DNA of 64,000 nucleotides, from the NCBI GenBank assembly GCA_905331475.1, contig CAJNYU010000325.1, positions 62,001 through 126,000 of the forward strand, written 5' to 3'. The notes beneath the pieces were generated by a model, which was not told the origin of the DNA, did not search any database, and was given only the letters and a program-made list of their open reading frames with translations. Of the stretch, positions 37,719 to 49,600 are shown piece by piece. The DNA comes from Rotaria socialis. Its lineage: Eukaryota > Rotifera > Eurotatoria > Philodinida > Philodinidae. The translations under genes were made by a program, and so were the position numbers. The stretch's first letter is position 1. The number at the start of each line of letters is the position of its first letter.

Positions 37719-40001
37719 GCATTTACCGTTTCAAGTACGATATTATAATTTTATTTTCCTACTTTCTTTAGGTGATACTCAATTCGTTGATTCTTGACAA
37801 TAACCGCCAAAATAAACTAATTCTAATCAAATGTCATAGCTGATTCGTCGATGAAAAGAAGAAGAAAAGAGTGAATCATTTTCCATTGTTATGAAAGCAA
37901 CTCTCAAGTGATCCAATCATCTGTTTTTCATTAATTCATAACAATCTGTTGATTCGATTATCAATGGAGATGACTGTTCACTTTATGAAAATATTGCCTA
38001 GATTTTTTTAAATAAATAGAATTAAAAAAGCAGTGCGTTGTGACCGTGAGTATAAAGCCTCATGATGCCATTCGAACTTTTAATCAGAGAAATTATCAAA
38101 AAGTAACTTACAATCTACCTTTGTTTTTTGCATGAACGCAAGTAGTGTATGCATAGACCACGCCAATCAGGCACATAGTCAGTCTAGATTTGGATCCTTC
38201 CACAATTGTGATAATTAAAATCGTATAATCCAAGAATGAATATCAATACTCTTAAATATATAAACAAAACAAAATGCGATCGGCAACTTACACCAGTAAA
38301 TTAATTTACGTTGGAATTCAATGCATCACATCATTATTTGTTTGTAGGCACTCCGCGTTATTCGAGTTCCTCGACAGAATCTCATGAAGATGTTTGACAC
38401 TTCAGTAAGTTTATCAAAGCAAAACATATTCTTTTCATTCAAATTTAATCCAACAATCAATTTTTGAATTACATCGTTAACGATGTCCTTTTTTGTATAG
38501 AGATTTTACTGTTCTGTTCAATTGCAATTATTGCAACCGTAGTTATCACTATCTAAAGCATCGAATCTATTATACTCATATCTATCATTCAATATATCTC
38601 TTCAAAGAAAAAATAAAGTCATGACATTGAGTGAAGTGTCAAAGTGTGTTCACTGTTGTGATGAATGATATCTGTAAATTTGCAGTTTTAAGTATTAGAG
38701 TCATTTTGTGTTGGGTATTGAACTATTCATGCTGACCACCATCTGAAAGGTGATTCGATAGGTAGTGTCTGTGAAGTATTTAAAAGGCACAGAATCATTT
38801 TTGTTTTATGCCAATTGTACTCGACTTCGAATATTCTCTCTAATCGGATTAATTTAATTTCCTTAAACAGTAAATCTTAGCTACGGTATAGTCTATAATT
38901 AATTCTTTTTATTGAAATAAACATTGGCTGGTCCAACAATTCGCCAGTATCAAAATCTATCGATCCATCAAACTTCAACCATCTCGGCAACTGATACAAA
39001 AAGCATTATTAGTACGACAAACAAAAATGTCCACAGCCATCCGGCATCAACAAAAGTGAGATTCATAACTTTAATAGATATGCTTGTAGTGATTACTTAT
39101 TATTAGACATTCGAGTTTTATAATTATTCACAAGTATTAAAGAGAGTTCGAAGAGCTTTGTTTTTCGTGGAAAGATCTGTCATTGTACTAGTTTTAGCCC
39201 TATTTCTTAAGATATCGAAATTATTTTTTTATCAGTAGTTCTAGAGCCACACTTGAAGAGAATTATATATACATTTAAATTACTTGAGTGAGAAATCAAA
39301 TTTACTTCATTACATGTGGTGCTTAGTTACTGAAAACACAATCATTTTGTAATTTCAATATAATCAAGAAAAATTTGGTTGGTAGCTCTACTTATATTTC
39401 ATAATCAGTAAATTTCTTTTGAATACGACAATCACATTCATTATGCTAATAAGCCTCGATGTGCTGTCTTTAAATGGAAAAGGGAAGCTCAATATTTTTA
39501 CTTTCAGCATAGATTAATTTATTCTTTGGTGAATACTGTGTATAGAAAATAGTATTATAAATATCAACACAATAAACACAGATAGGCAAATACTGACGAA
39601 ATAATTCCGAAAAAGATTTCACTCTGTCGTTTTCAACAGATATTTTATTATTGGAAAAAATATTAAGGAGACCGATCATGAAAGCGGTTGATGGTCAGAC
39701 CTGATGTTAAGAAGAAAATAGTATGTGGTCTATACTTTGACAATTTTTGAAATCATAGAAAGTTTGGTCAGATTCATGAGAAAAGGATTTCAAATGCTCT
39801 ATGTATTACAATTCGTCTACTCTAATTATCCTAGATTTTTTCCAGCAAATGAACTCTCAAAAACAGCACAGAGTACGATCGTTGAATTCTCAAATCCACT
39901 GGATTCAAGCAATAAGTATAAACAATAGATTAATATTGATGGAAAGAAAACGTATGTTTCAGTATTGAATTCATAATATACTTTGAAAATATTTCATTTA
40001 G
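37719..40001. other. Spacer in the Thr-stalk family cluster
   Basis: No gene supported. Short hydrophobic and Ser/Thr-rich frames near 38510-38575 and 38925-39055 may be remnants of further family exons, but none shows a clean splice context. Confidence 0.35.
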
Positions 40002-40204
40002 CCACGGAAATCGAACTAGTTATAAATGTTCATCGGTTTGTTTCTTATCGATATCGCTAGCGCTCGTTTTATTAGCAACAGCCACTACTTTCATGTTTGC
40101 TCTGTTATTTCAAATACCCACGACAGCTTCCACTGCATTAACAGTAACAGTAACAGCATCAACATCAACAACTACCACATCTGCCAGCGAGTCCAAGCTT
40201 ATTC
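40002..40204 (+). CDS. Membrane helix plus Thr-stalk exon, family copy C (fragment)
   Basis: After a TTTAG acceptor, the frame reads a Cys-containing lead (YKCSSVCF), a membrane helix (SISLALVLLATATTFMFALL) and a stalk of Thr/Ser/Ala, the same order as the first exon of copy B. A GTATTG donor after LIR at 40205 would leave phase 1, which fits the 42105 exon. No ectodomain exon follows before the transposon-rich block at 40.9-41.9 kb. It is either a relic or the 5' exon of the gene at 42105-43168. Confidence 0.45.
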
Positions 40205-40924
40205 GTATTGATCCTACATTATATTCGGCGAAGAAAAGTTTATTGATCTTCAGTTTTCAGTCTAGAATTGATTTCCGTGTCTGACCCTTTCATTATAAAA
40301 AAACAAACAATTCAGAGACAGGTTTTTATGTTTTCTCTAAAATCGAGCTGACGCGCACGGGAAGCCGAAAAATTCCTAGTAATCATTACATTTATTTGTA
40401 GGATTCTTTAATTGTAATCAAATAAACAAATATATTTTGTGTATCTTCCACTATGGTTTATTACCTTTGAGTGGGTAATATTAGATGATATTTTGTTTCT
40501 TGTCGAATCAATGAGTAAAAAATAGTTTCACCAAACAAAAAAAAGAGGGAATCTGCCCGCACTAATATTGTTTTATTTTCCCATACAGTAGGGAATAATA
40601 TGGATTAAATGGAGACTAATGTCACTAGTAAATATAGTATGTCTAGACATAATTTCATCGAAATATAGAATACTAATATTTAGAGAGAATATTTAAAAAT
40701 TTTATTCGCTACACTTAAATACAATACATTTCTATTGGCTTGCATTTATTTGAACAATAAAAATATTGGAATGAGACATAATTAAAGTACGATTTAGCAA
40801 TAATTTTTGAGCAATAAAAATACTAGATAATGAAATAAATCATTGTCAATGAAGCCTTTTTTTGCTTTTGATGGTCAGCCTCTTTTTCTTTTAGAGCTGA
40901 TTTCCACATGTTTTGCCTCTGCTA

Positions 40925-41857
40925 GGGGTGGATCTGAGTTAAGAGAAGCTACAGGGTTACATGAATTTCGTCCCACGGAATTTTCGGGCCGGACTTTCGG
41001 ACCAATTTTATACAAATTCATTAAACTCGGAGAAAGAACGAATTTTTTTGAAAATTGCTTTCTAGATTTTTTTTAGTACCGAGCGAAGCGACGTAGTGCC
41101 GAGCGAAGCGTCATAGTGCTGAGCGAAGCGGCGTTTTTCATTCCATAGAAGAAAAACTAGTTGAAATAAAAAAACCGAATTTATACCTAATTTACATCTC
41201 AACAAATTTCGAAAAATATACCAGCAATAGTGAATTCTACATCTAAAATAAAACTAAAAAATGTGCATCCTTAAGCCAATATTGAGATTACACTAGATTC
41301 GTTCGTGCTTGTTGTGGATAAACGATATGTATCTTAAAACGCCATACTATGTTCTATAATAATAGAAGTGCTGTTTTTAACACTNACGATATGTATCTTA
41401 AAACACCATACTATGTTCTATAATAATAGAAGTGTTGTTTTTAACACTATATTACTTCGCTCGGCACTACGACGCTTCGCTCGGCACTATGACGCTTCGC
41501 TCGGTACTAAAAATATCTAGAAACCAATTTTCAAAAAAATTCGTTTTTTCTCCGAGTTTAATGAATTTGTATAAAATTGGTCCGAAATTCCTTTCGGACT
41601 TTCGGCCCGGCCCGAAAAATCTACGGAATTTCGAACCGGGCCGAAATTCCGGTCTCCCAAACTGCACCCCACACTAGAGCGCATCTGGTCCAAAAATGTA
41701 TGAACCCGGATCCGAACATGTATCCGACGGGTTAAAAATTTTTGGATAAATGAACAAAAATTCAAAAAAATTGACAAATTATTATTATATGGATCAAATC
41801 TTTCTGTCAATCGATATTCTATTAGTAAAATCTTCAGACCTGCACCCAACCGCACTT
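40925..41857. mobile_element. Fold-back hAT-like element (possibly two nested)
   Basis: Long inverted arms, about 40960-41160 and 41450-41640, share GGACTTTCGG(A/C)CC, the stretch around CTCGGAGAAAGAACG, and three tandem 20-bp units of the type AGTGCCGAGCGAAGCGTCAT. The outer left end AGGGGTGGATCTGAG resembles both the inner right end (GGGGTGCAGTTTGGGAG, inverted, near 41668) and an outer right end (GGGTGCAGGTCTGAAG, inverted, near 41850), so one element may sit inside another. GGGCCG/CGGCCC-rich ends are common in hAT MITEs. No transposase is present. Confidence 0.6.
41322..41448. repeat. 63-bp direct duplication across an ambiguous base
   Basis: 41322-41384 and 41386-41448 are two copies with two differences, separated only by N at 41385, in the loop of the fold-back element. 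Confidence 0.8.
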
Positions 41858-42104
41858 TTGTCTGTTTCCGGTTTTTGCCTTTTTTTAATCTATTCGCTGT
41901 TATTAGAAGAATCCGGTTTCATATCACTGCCCTCTTCACAATCAGACATATATTATGCTAAGCATTATGATTGAACGATTTGTATCAACTATATATTCTA
42001 TTTCATAAAATTGAAAAAAATATCTATTTGTGTAAAAAGATCAATCCATACTACCCTTTTTAATACAATGTATCTCTAATTTGATTTAATTATTTTCCAT
42101 TCAG

Positions 42105-43168
42105 TATCATTATTGCTAAATTTGATTATTGCTCATTCCAATATTTTTATTATTCAATTAAATATAAGTCGTTTCTATTTATCTTCGACTACAACAACAA
42201 CAACGCGTGAGTGCTTAATTTTATTAGATGTTTTTCTCAAGCACTTTCATCGTGCATTAGAGCAGCATTTACTATTTCGTATTCATGTAAACATTATAAT
42301 TGTACTCGCAGATTGAAAACGTATCGCATTCCTCTCTTCATTTTTCGAAAATCAGATGAATGTGCCAGATTAATGCTGCTCACTCAACTACTGCAAGTAA
42401 ACGTTGCGCCGTAAACATTTATCGACTTGGCGAAGAAAACGTTTCATTCTATTTTCTTTCAACGTTTTCAATAGATTCTTTCTAAAAAAATGAAAATGAA
42501 TCGAAACCTGAAATATGCGATCGCAGTTGCCGATGACAGTGATCGAAAGTATATATTAAGTTGAGACAAGTATGAAGGCTCATGATACTTGATAGAATAT
42601 TTTTGTACTGTATATTCGAATGGTCTTCCTATGTTTGCTTTTGTAATAACATGTTTATAAAATCAAGTTTCGCAAGTGCCAAAGAAATAAGTAGCCTGTA
42701 CCCTTAATTAAAATTCTACAACCATATTATTTGACTTTTTTCCTTCTAGCTAGCATGATTATCTACACTAAAAGTTTCATCAACAGTGTCTCTTCATCAT
42801 CTCAATGTACGGCTTGGGTCACATTTCTCAATCTACTTGTCCCTCAATCTTACACGTCACTAACAATGAAAGGATCAACTAATTCAACAGGTATAGCACT
42901 TACAAATGCAACGCTTGTTACTGCCATAGCAAATGCCCTTTACACAAATACTTCATACGGTCCTGTATCATCAAATGGTTATTCGTGGGCTGTCGGACTA
43001 TGTGGAACTTCTGGTAGTAATAGTTATGAGCTTACGGCGACAGGCACTGTATGCAGTTGTGCTACTGGTTATACAGTACGTCCTTGCATCGGAAACCAGA
43101 ATTGGGGTGGTATTAATGGGACTACATGTGGCAGTGCAAATCAAACAATGACAGTAATATTTCAATGA
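42105..43168 (+). CDS. Thr-stalk protein with Cys-rich ectodomain (copy D, partial model)
   Basis: Exon 42105-42206 ends YLSSTTTTTT before a GTGAGT donor and joins in phase to exon 42750-43168. The second exon encodes about 139 residues with a Cys pattern (SSSQCTAWVTF, VGLCGTSG, VCSCATGY, VRPCIGNQ, TTCGSANQ) and many N-x-S/T sites, so it is probably an extracellular glycosylated domain. This domain differs from the ectodomain of copies A and B, although the stalk-then-ectodomain plan is shared. It may begin with the exon at 40002-40204, with the hAT-like element in the intron. I do not recognise the domain family. Confidence 0.5.
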
Positions 43169-43800
43169 AAAACTCGATTCTCTTCAAGTAAAACAAAGCT
43201 GAACTATTTGACGAAGCATGAAATATGTTGATCTGCTGATTATAACTCATTTAGATAATCCAGGCGAATTATATGCTTTTCATTTTCGTTCATTGTTTGT
43301 TTTCTTACTTATCAATATATAGATTCCTATTCTTCAATCAACTACTATACAAGTCTCTAAAAAATAGTACTTACTCTATAATAAGAGACGAAATATAATG
43401 TGCGTTTTTTACTTTGTTTATTCATGATTGAAGAGAAGTATTAGCTTTATTCTGCATTTTTTAGACGATGAGAGTCGTATTCATTTTATCATTAAAAGAT
43501 CAACAGATTTTTTGATTACGAAAGCAGGAAGCTGACAATAACATAAAAATTATGAATCCGCAATACGCTCATGGTTTAGCTAAAAAGAATTCTTAAAATT
43601 TTGCATTAAAATCGAGACATTACTATGCATCATTAGATGATATTTGTATTCCATTCTTAGACAACTGATAATGCAGTAGCTAAACCAAGATAATTTGAAC
43701 ACAACAACACTAGTATTATTTGTTCTTTGATGATTTATTTGTGAAAAATTGACTATTTTCTTCGAATAGATGAAAATTATGGATAATATTGAAATCATCG
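43169..43800. other. Short spacer with no clear gene
   Basis: Lies between the convergent copy D gene and the receptor relic. AT-rich, nothing recognised. Confidence 0.35.
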
Positions 43801-44699
43801 TCTGAGAAGATCGACCCGTGTTGTTCGTCGCCACCATAATATTCAATTCTTCACTGTACGACGAAAACGAGCTGATGAATATTAAAAAAGATAGAATCGT
43901 CCCGACAAATTGTATGACAAAAATATGAATAATCTTGTTCAAAAAAAAAATCCTTACTTACTCCAGAAGTGAGTGCACCCAAAAGATACGTGATAGTGGA
44001 AGGTAAAGCTTCCTTAATTTTTCGATTAGCACTCTTTTCAACGTTTATTGTAGTAACCATATAAGCAGTAAAAATACCATATGAAATAAAACCAATTAAG
44101 GTGAGAAAAATTTGAATAAAAGCTATAGCAGTCATTTGTCTGTCGTCATGAAGACGTGCAAGAAAAGTTCTTTTCCCAATGTTTTGATAAACTAAAATCC
44201 CAAATATCATCATAATTAAAATATGCGCACCAGAAACGATGACGCAGATGAAAAATATAGCATAAGCTTGAAACACAAAATTTATATAAATACAAGCGCT
44301 TGTCATTGGTGATAGTTCGATGTGGATTTTTCATATTACTATATTGACGAAGTTGAACTTTTCGAGATGTGATTAGAAACTGATCAATAGTAGTCAAACA
44401 TGCACAAATCAGAGGAATGGCGCCAAAACTACAAGATAAAAATAGCGAAGCTTACACCAGACGACTGATACAGATTGCATGTCAATCTCGAGATATGCAC
44501 CGATGACAAGCGAAGCAAGAGCTGTCATAAACTGACCACATTCATGCAAAGCAGAAATAACAAAATAGAATGTGCATGGAGTTTTCCGGTAATAGGACAC
44601 TGCCATTAAAATAAATATTTGCATGGCATTACCAACGAGCCCTATAATCGCACAACATAGACCTGCATATACCATAATCAATTGATTAATGGAAACCAA
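43801..44699 (-). pseudogene. Decayed 7TM (rhodopsin-like) receptor
   Basis: On the minus strand the first part starts MVSINQLIMVYAGLCC and shows helix 1 (GLVGNAMQIFIL), helix 2-3 sequence (CTFYFVISALHECGQF) and VVWCKLRYFYL with the helix-3 Cys. The frame then shifts by one base before PLICACLTTIDQFLITSR, the expected end of helix 3. After NPHRTITNDK it runs at once, in another frame, into CIYINFVFQAYAIFF, skipping the stretch that should encode helix 4. Helices 5 and 6 (VIVSGAHILIMMIFG, FIQIFLTLIGFISYGIF) follow, then an intron-like GTAAGT and a helix-7 piece (TILSFLIFISSF). With two frame breaks and a missing helix it is most likely dead. The type matches the large peptide-receptor-like families of bdelloids; ligand unknown. 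Confidence 0.65.
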
Positions 44700-45894
44700 T
44701 CATATCATGATCTTTGGAGATTATGAGCTTATCTATAATAGAATTTCAGTTTGCAACTGTTAAAAATAATACCTACGTAGCTCCTACATGAATATATTGG
44801 CGGTAGCGAAAGGTATTCATCGAACAAGCATAACCAAATAACTCATTTGACTAATAGAAATAATCTGTGAATTGATCTTTGATAGTTCTTTTGATTTAAC
44901 TGAACGTGTTATGATGTAGGATCAGATAGACACTATAAAATATATGATGTGTACACAAAATAGCATTTTAAGAGAAAAGCAAATACTCTAATAATATTTT
45001 GATGTTACTGAGATATTTAAGACATTTGAATTTTATTCAGTTCGGTTTTAAACTGTTTCGGTTTGATTCGGTTCGGTTCGAAAAAATACGAGCCGATCCC
45101 ATCACTGGTGCGTTCTTTCTTAACGCATCATATTTTGGATACAGATAATCAGATCAGATGAGAGAACACCTTTTTAATAAAATGGAGGTTATTCAATAAG
45201 AACCTATTAAATGTACAAACGAATCGATCCGTTGATGATTGAGAAGAAACTTTCACATGATTGATCTAAGTTTAGAAGATTTTTATGAATTTTTTCTATT
45301 AGAAAACTCTTCAAATGAAACTAATGCTATCTCTAATGGACTTCAATGCACGTTTAATCATAAGACTTGGCAGTTATGAATAATAAATTTTCTCCAAAAT
45401 CACAAAATCTTACAATTCTCATTAAACTTATTCTTAGACTATCGTCTTATGACGCATTCGTCCCAGCTGAACGACATATTTGAGTTATAAAATAATTCGA
45501 AACAAACATGGGACACAAGGGTCTATAGGTAATATTAGAGGGTATGAATGTCACGGTAGAATGGACAGTCACCTTATGGGCCTATCAGTTCCTGATAATT
45601 TATAACTTTCCTAAAACATAACAGTACTTATCGTATCGTATCATTCGCAGTTATCGCTGCTGATTTCGTGTATAGTCAAATTTATATCGAATAACAAATG
45701 ATAGAAGTACTTCAAAGAGTTCTATGAAGCTTTGAATTGAGGAGCATCATATTTCAAAACATCACACAATCATTTCTTTACGATTAAAAAATCAAATATC
45801 CCAACCCTTGCTATTGTCACCGTCTCTTACAATGTAAAACTATTGCTTTTCACATTTTAATGAACCACAAAGAAATTTAAAAAAAGTTAAATAT
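44700..45894. other. Intergenic with one transposon end
   Basis: No gene supported; contains the hAT-like terminus at 45038-45107. Confidence 0.45.
45038..45107 (-). mobile_element. Solo end of a hAT-like element
   Basis: Read on the minus strand it begins CAGTGATGGGATCGGCTCG and continues with repeated GAACCGAA/AAACCGAA, typical of hAT termini. The opposite end was not found in the window. Confidence 0.5.
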
Positions 45895-46605
45895 TCAAAT
45901 TTGATCTTCATTCTGCTCTATATCGTCTTCTGCTAATTCAACTTCAATTTCCCATTTACAACCAAAATAATGTACACTCAAAATTTTCAATTTAGTCCCG
46001 ACAGCTAACAGGGCTTCTTTTTCATCAGTAAATGTACTCCATTTCCATATATTCGCTAGATTAATTTTAGCCTTTTCATTACACGTATCGGTTCTTAACA
46101 TTAATATAGCATTACCAGAATAGACAAGTAAACGATCGATTGTAAAGGATGTAAAAGAATTAGTATAATAGTATTGATTTCTTTTATCGAGATAATATTG
46201 AACTTCTGTATCGCTCAATGTTAAACCTCGATAATAAATATGTTTAATATTTGATTGAACTAAACCTCGTATTAATGAACGTAATCGATTAACATAAATC
46301 CAATCGATATCATTTGAATTAGCACTTAATAAATTTAAATTCGTTTTCATAAAACATTCATTTGTTTTGCTGTCTGTATAAGATCGTAAAGCATCTAACA
46401 TATCATCATTTAGTTCGTGTTCATTGATGGTAGATGGGTATAACTGTTTGAAATATGAATGATATAAATTTGTCGTTACTAATTTACAATTTAACGTATT
46501 CGTTTCATAATTAAAATAATAATATTCGGTTTCGTAATCGTTTGTCAAAGAACGAAGCTCCGTTGGTAAGTAGGCATTGGTTTGGGCATTCAAAACACAT
46601 CCCAT
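45895..46605 (-). CDS. R-S-ExE type mono-ADP-ribosyltransferase
   Basis: One exon, 236 residues from ATG 46605. The arginine-specific ART motifs appear in order: YYRGLT with Arg126, NSFTSFT with Ser150/Ser153 (the S-T-S position), and TDEKEALL giving Glu195-x-Glu197. Such enzymes move ADP-ribose from NAD+ to protein arginine or other acceptors. The N terminus MGCVLNAQ is a classic myristoylation plus palmitoylation context, suggesting attachment to the inner face of a membrane. An open hydrophobic stretch lies upstream in the same frame (FLFLFCFLLLH) but has no ATG and no AG acceptor, so a signal peptide would need an unseen exon. Bdelloids carry many ART genes. This one is unrelated in sequence class to the PARP domain of the 14-21 kb gene. 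Confidence 0.78.
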   Translation of the reverse strand: MGCVLNAQTNAYLPTELRSLTNDYETEYYYFNYETNTLNCKLVTTNLYHSYFKQLYPSTINEHELNDDMLDALRSYTDSKTNECFMKTNLNLLSANSNDIDWIYVNRLRSLIRGLVQSNIKHIYYRGLTLSDTEVQYYLDKRNQYYYTNSFTSFTIDRLLVYSGNAILMLRTDTCNEKAKINLANIWKWSTFTDEKEALLAVGTKLKILSVHYFGCKWEIEVELAEDDIEQNEDQI

Positions 46606-49600
46606 TTTATTTCGTACACGTGGATGCAATAGTAGAAAACAAAAAAGAAATAGGAACGCAAATGTAATTGCATCAAAATTGAGACAGAAAAGAAAATAAA
46701 GTATGATTCATGTTCTCTTTTTATCCAGCGCAGTTATAAAATGAATTATACTTCTAAATTATTAAGAAATCTACGAATCAACGGTTCACATGGACTAGCG
46801 GATAGATTTAAGCTTCTAGTTAGAATAGAGAATTCTCTAAGTTGTTCTGCTATGTGCTCTTAGTTCAATATTTTATCTGCCTCCTACACCTCATTTACAC
46901 ATATGTTTGATTGAGTCAAATTTACGGTTTTCCATTGCAAGAAGGATTCTTTTTTCTCTCTTATAGACTGCCGACTTTATAAATACAAACAATAGGTACT
47001 CAGTAGTAAAGTAGTTACATATGCATTTGTTTCAAAATAATCATGTATAAATTTCATTTTATAATTCTTAGACTTTCCCTTTCGATGGGTAGAATACTAT
47101 TTATTTGAATATATTTCATCATGTTGTCGACGTTGAAATGAAATACACAACTGATAGTGTTTACCGTGAAAATCTTCATATCCTCCTACGACTCTTTTAA
47201 GATGGAAAGTTGAAGATGATTTTCTTAATTTTGTTCAGAAAAATACTTGCTATGAAATTTATTGAAAACAAATAATCGATATTCTTAATTGAATAATCTT
47301 TTTTTTCAGCAATACAGAAAAATATTGTTTTTTGAACCTATTGGACTGTTGTTAGTTACGAATGATGAATGACTGTAGAAATCAATGCTGCACTTGTTAT
47401 ATGTGATCTACTTGATATCGCTCTAAAACCATCCCGAAGTTCATGGTCATCGAAATGAGCCAGGGCTGAATTTAGCTGCATTAGGCAATAATTTCAATTC
47501 AATATTTTCATCGGGAAAATCTCATTATAAAAGTTGATTTAGATAATCATTTCGACTGATCGATAGAGCCGAACTGTATGGAATAATACTAGCAGTGATC
47601 ATAACAAGTATGAAAGTAGCAACAACACACATGTTTATTGAAGGCATGGAGTATTATTTGTTGATAATTGCAATATAGATATTTAGATATATGTATTCGA
47701 TGGTAAATAAATCTTAATAATTCGAAAACTGTATAAATACTAACAAAAACAGTTCAATCCACCTGGGCTTTGTCTCCTTTTTCATTCTTGTATTGTTAAA
47801 TGATTAAAAGTAGGCATACATGATGGCGTCGCCTCTACTAATGTACAAGGTGAAATTACACATATAACATAATATTGACATTAATGCGAACAAAAGGCTT
47901 TGGCATTTTCATCTTACAGGTATAGTGAAAGCTAGATAGACAGCCACAATACCATCCCACTCAAACAATTAAGACATAGGCAAATCAGTGTTATCAGTAA
48001 ACTTGATTTATTTCAAACTATTAGTTCTACAATTTGCATCTTTGATGCTCGTTGAGAAAATGGTGAGCGCACGATTTGCATGTTTGAATAAAAACACTTG
48101 TACAATTATGAACGTCTAAAATTATTCTTTTTTCTTTTCGAATAATCAAATCTACTTTTATTAAATTAAAAATCGCATATGTTAACACGTGTTTTTTTAA
48201 TAAGCTCATTTGATTGGCTAATATTTAACATGCACCTCTCCATAAACTTGTAAAATATTGTTTTCTAAGCAGCGTTGCGCATGATTATTAACTTTAACTT
48301 TAAAACTACGTCCAGTACTGCATCTATTATAGTAATGCAATGATGAGAATCCCCTGATGGTTAAAAATGGACTAGAGATAAACTGCAAGTCTGGTTCAAT
48401 TTTATGTATGGATTTGAAATTGTTTTTCTACAATGGTTTTTATTAGGACCACTCATAGTTGAAAATGAGCAATCATAAGTGCGGCAATCGATTGTGGATA
48501 TGTTAACGTTTGTATTAGTGCTATTTTTTTGTGTGCAACAAACTTCTCAAAGGGAAGAAAATACTCTCATCGTTCATCTTGAAGGAGGTTTCTTGATCAC
48601 TTTTTCAGAACTATCAGTTAGGTATGTTCTACCCCATTTGTTACCAAACTACAAGATACATTATATTCATATTACCAGTGCATTTAATTTGTAGATATTT
48701 CTGAAACATTAGGTTCCTATGATCTCATGCATTTCAAGGTGATATAAGTGCTGCATCTTGTGCTAGGAATATTTATTGAGTAAACTATTGGACATGCATA
48801 ATTTTTACATCGTTCGCGTTACTCAAAAACCTCTGACGGTCGAAATATGATTTATGTTATTGAGAGAGTTTTGTGTATCAAGTGTTTCGACTTTCATTAA
48901 GTGATCCTGGTTGACTTTGTGGCAAGCCATTGTATGTAACATATCGAGCACTTCGTACTCGCACGATGCTTGTGTCAAATGCCGATTGACCTAAGTAGTA
49001 TCCTGGCATAGAATATCATTAGTACTGTTTAATTATTTCTCACTTCGACTTCTAGCTGATCGACAATGGTGACGAATATCGTCGACATCTGAGCCAATAG
49101 TATGGAATACACATCGGTTAGTGAGTCGCTGACTAGGAGCCAATGGACTATTGAAATTCCCGTTGTTCGTAAAGATCTGCCAATTGGTCAAATTTGATGT
49201 AGGAGTTTTTACCCAATTATTGGCCATGGCTCTGTGTTTCTTCACAAAAATGCCCCAATATATTGTGCACTCGTTTTGTTACTCTTTCTTGTCAGTTACT
49301 TTTGAAAAATGGCACTGGTATGCTGGAATGAATTTCTCTGCTAACGGCGAACAAGAGAAAAACAACATTAACAATTCACTAAATCTCATTTACATAATCG
49401 ATGTCATGCCTGCCAGCTAAAATTCTCGAATTGAAAATTGCTGACAATAGCATGTGATTTATATCATCGGATAAGTCTATGTAGAATTGCGTTTTTTTTA
49501 GTCAAGAACATGATAGAGTTCAGAGCTACATTAATTGATAGTTAACCAATAGTCATATGTAGCATAATTGCTATTCAGTGAACACAATGTCTGGCTTTCA

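Noticed and set aside
46606..46710. Signal peptide for the ADP-ribosyltransferase from the upstream hydrophobic frame
   Set aside because: The frame lacks an ATG and has no AG acceptor after the preceding stop.
49033..49420. Overlapping frames on both strands of 70 and 89 codons
   Set aside because: Mutually overlapping and without motifs; likely shadows of noncoding DNA.
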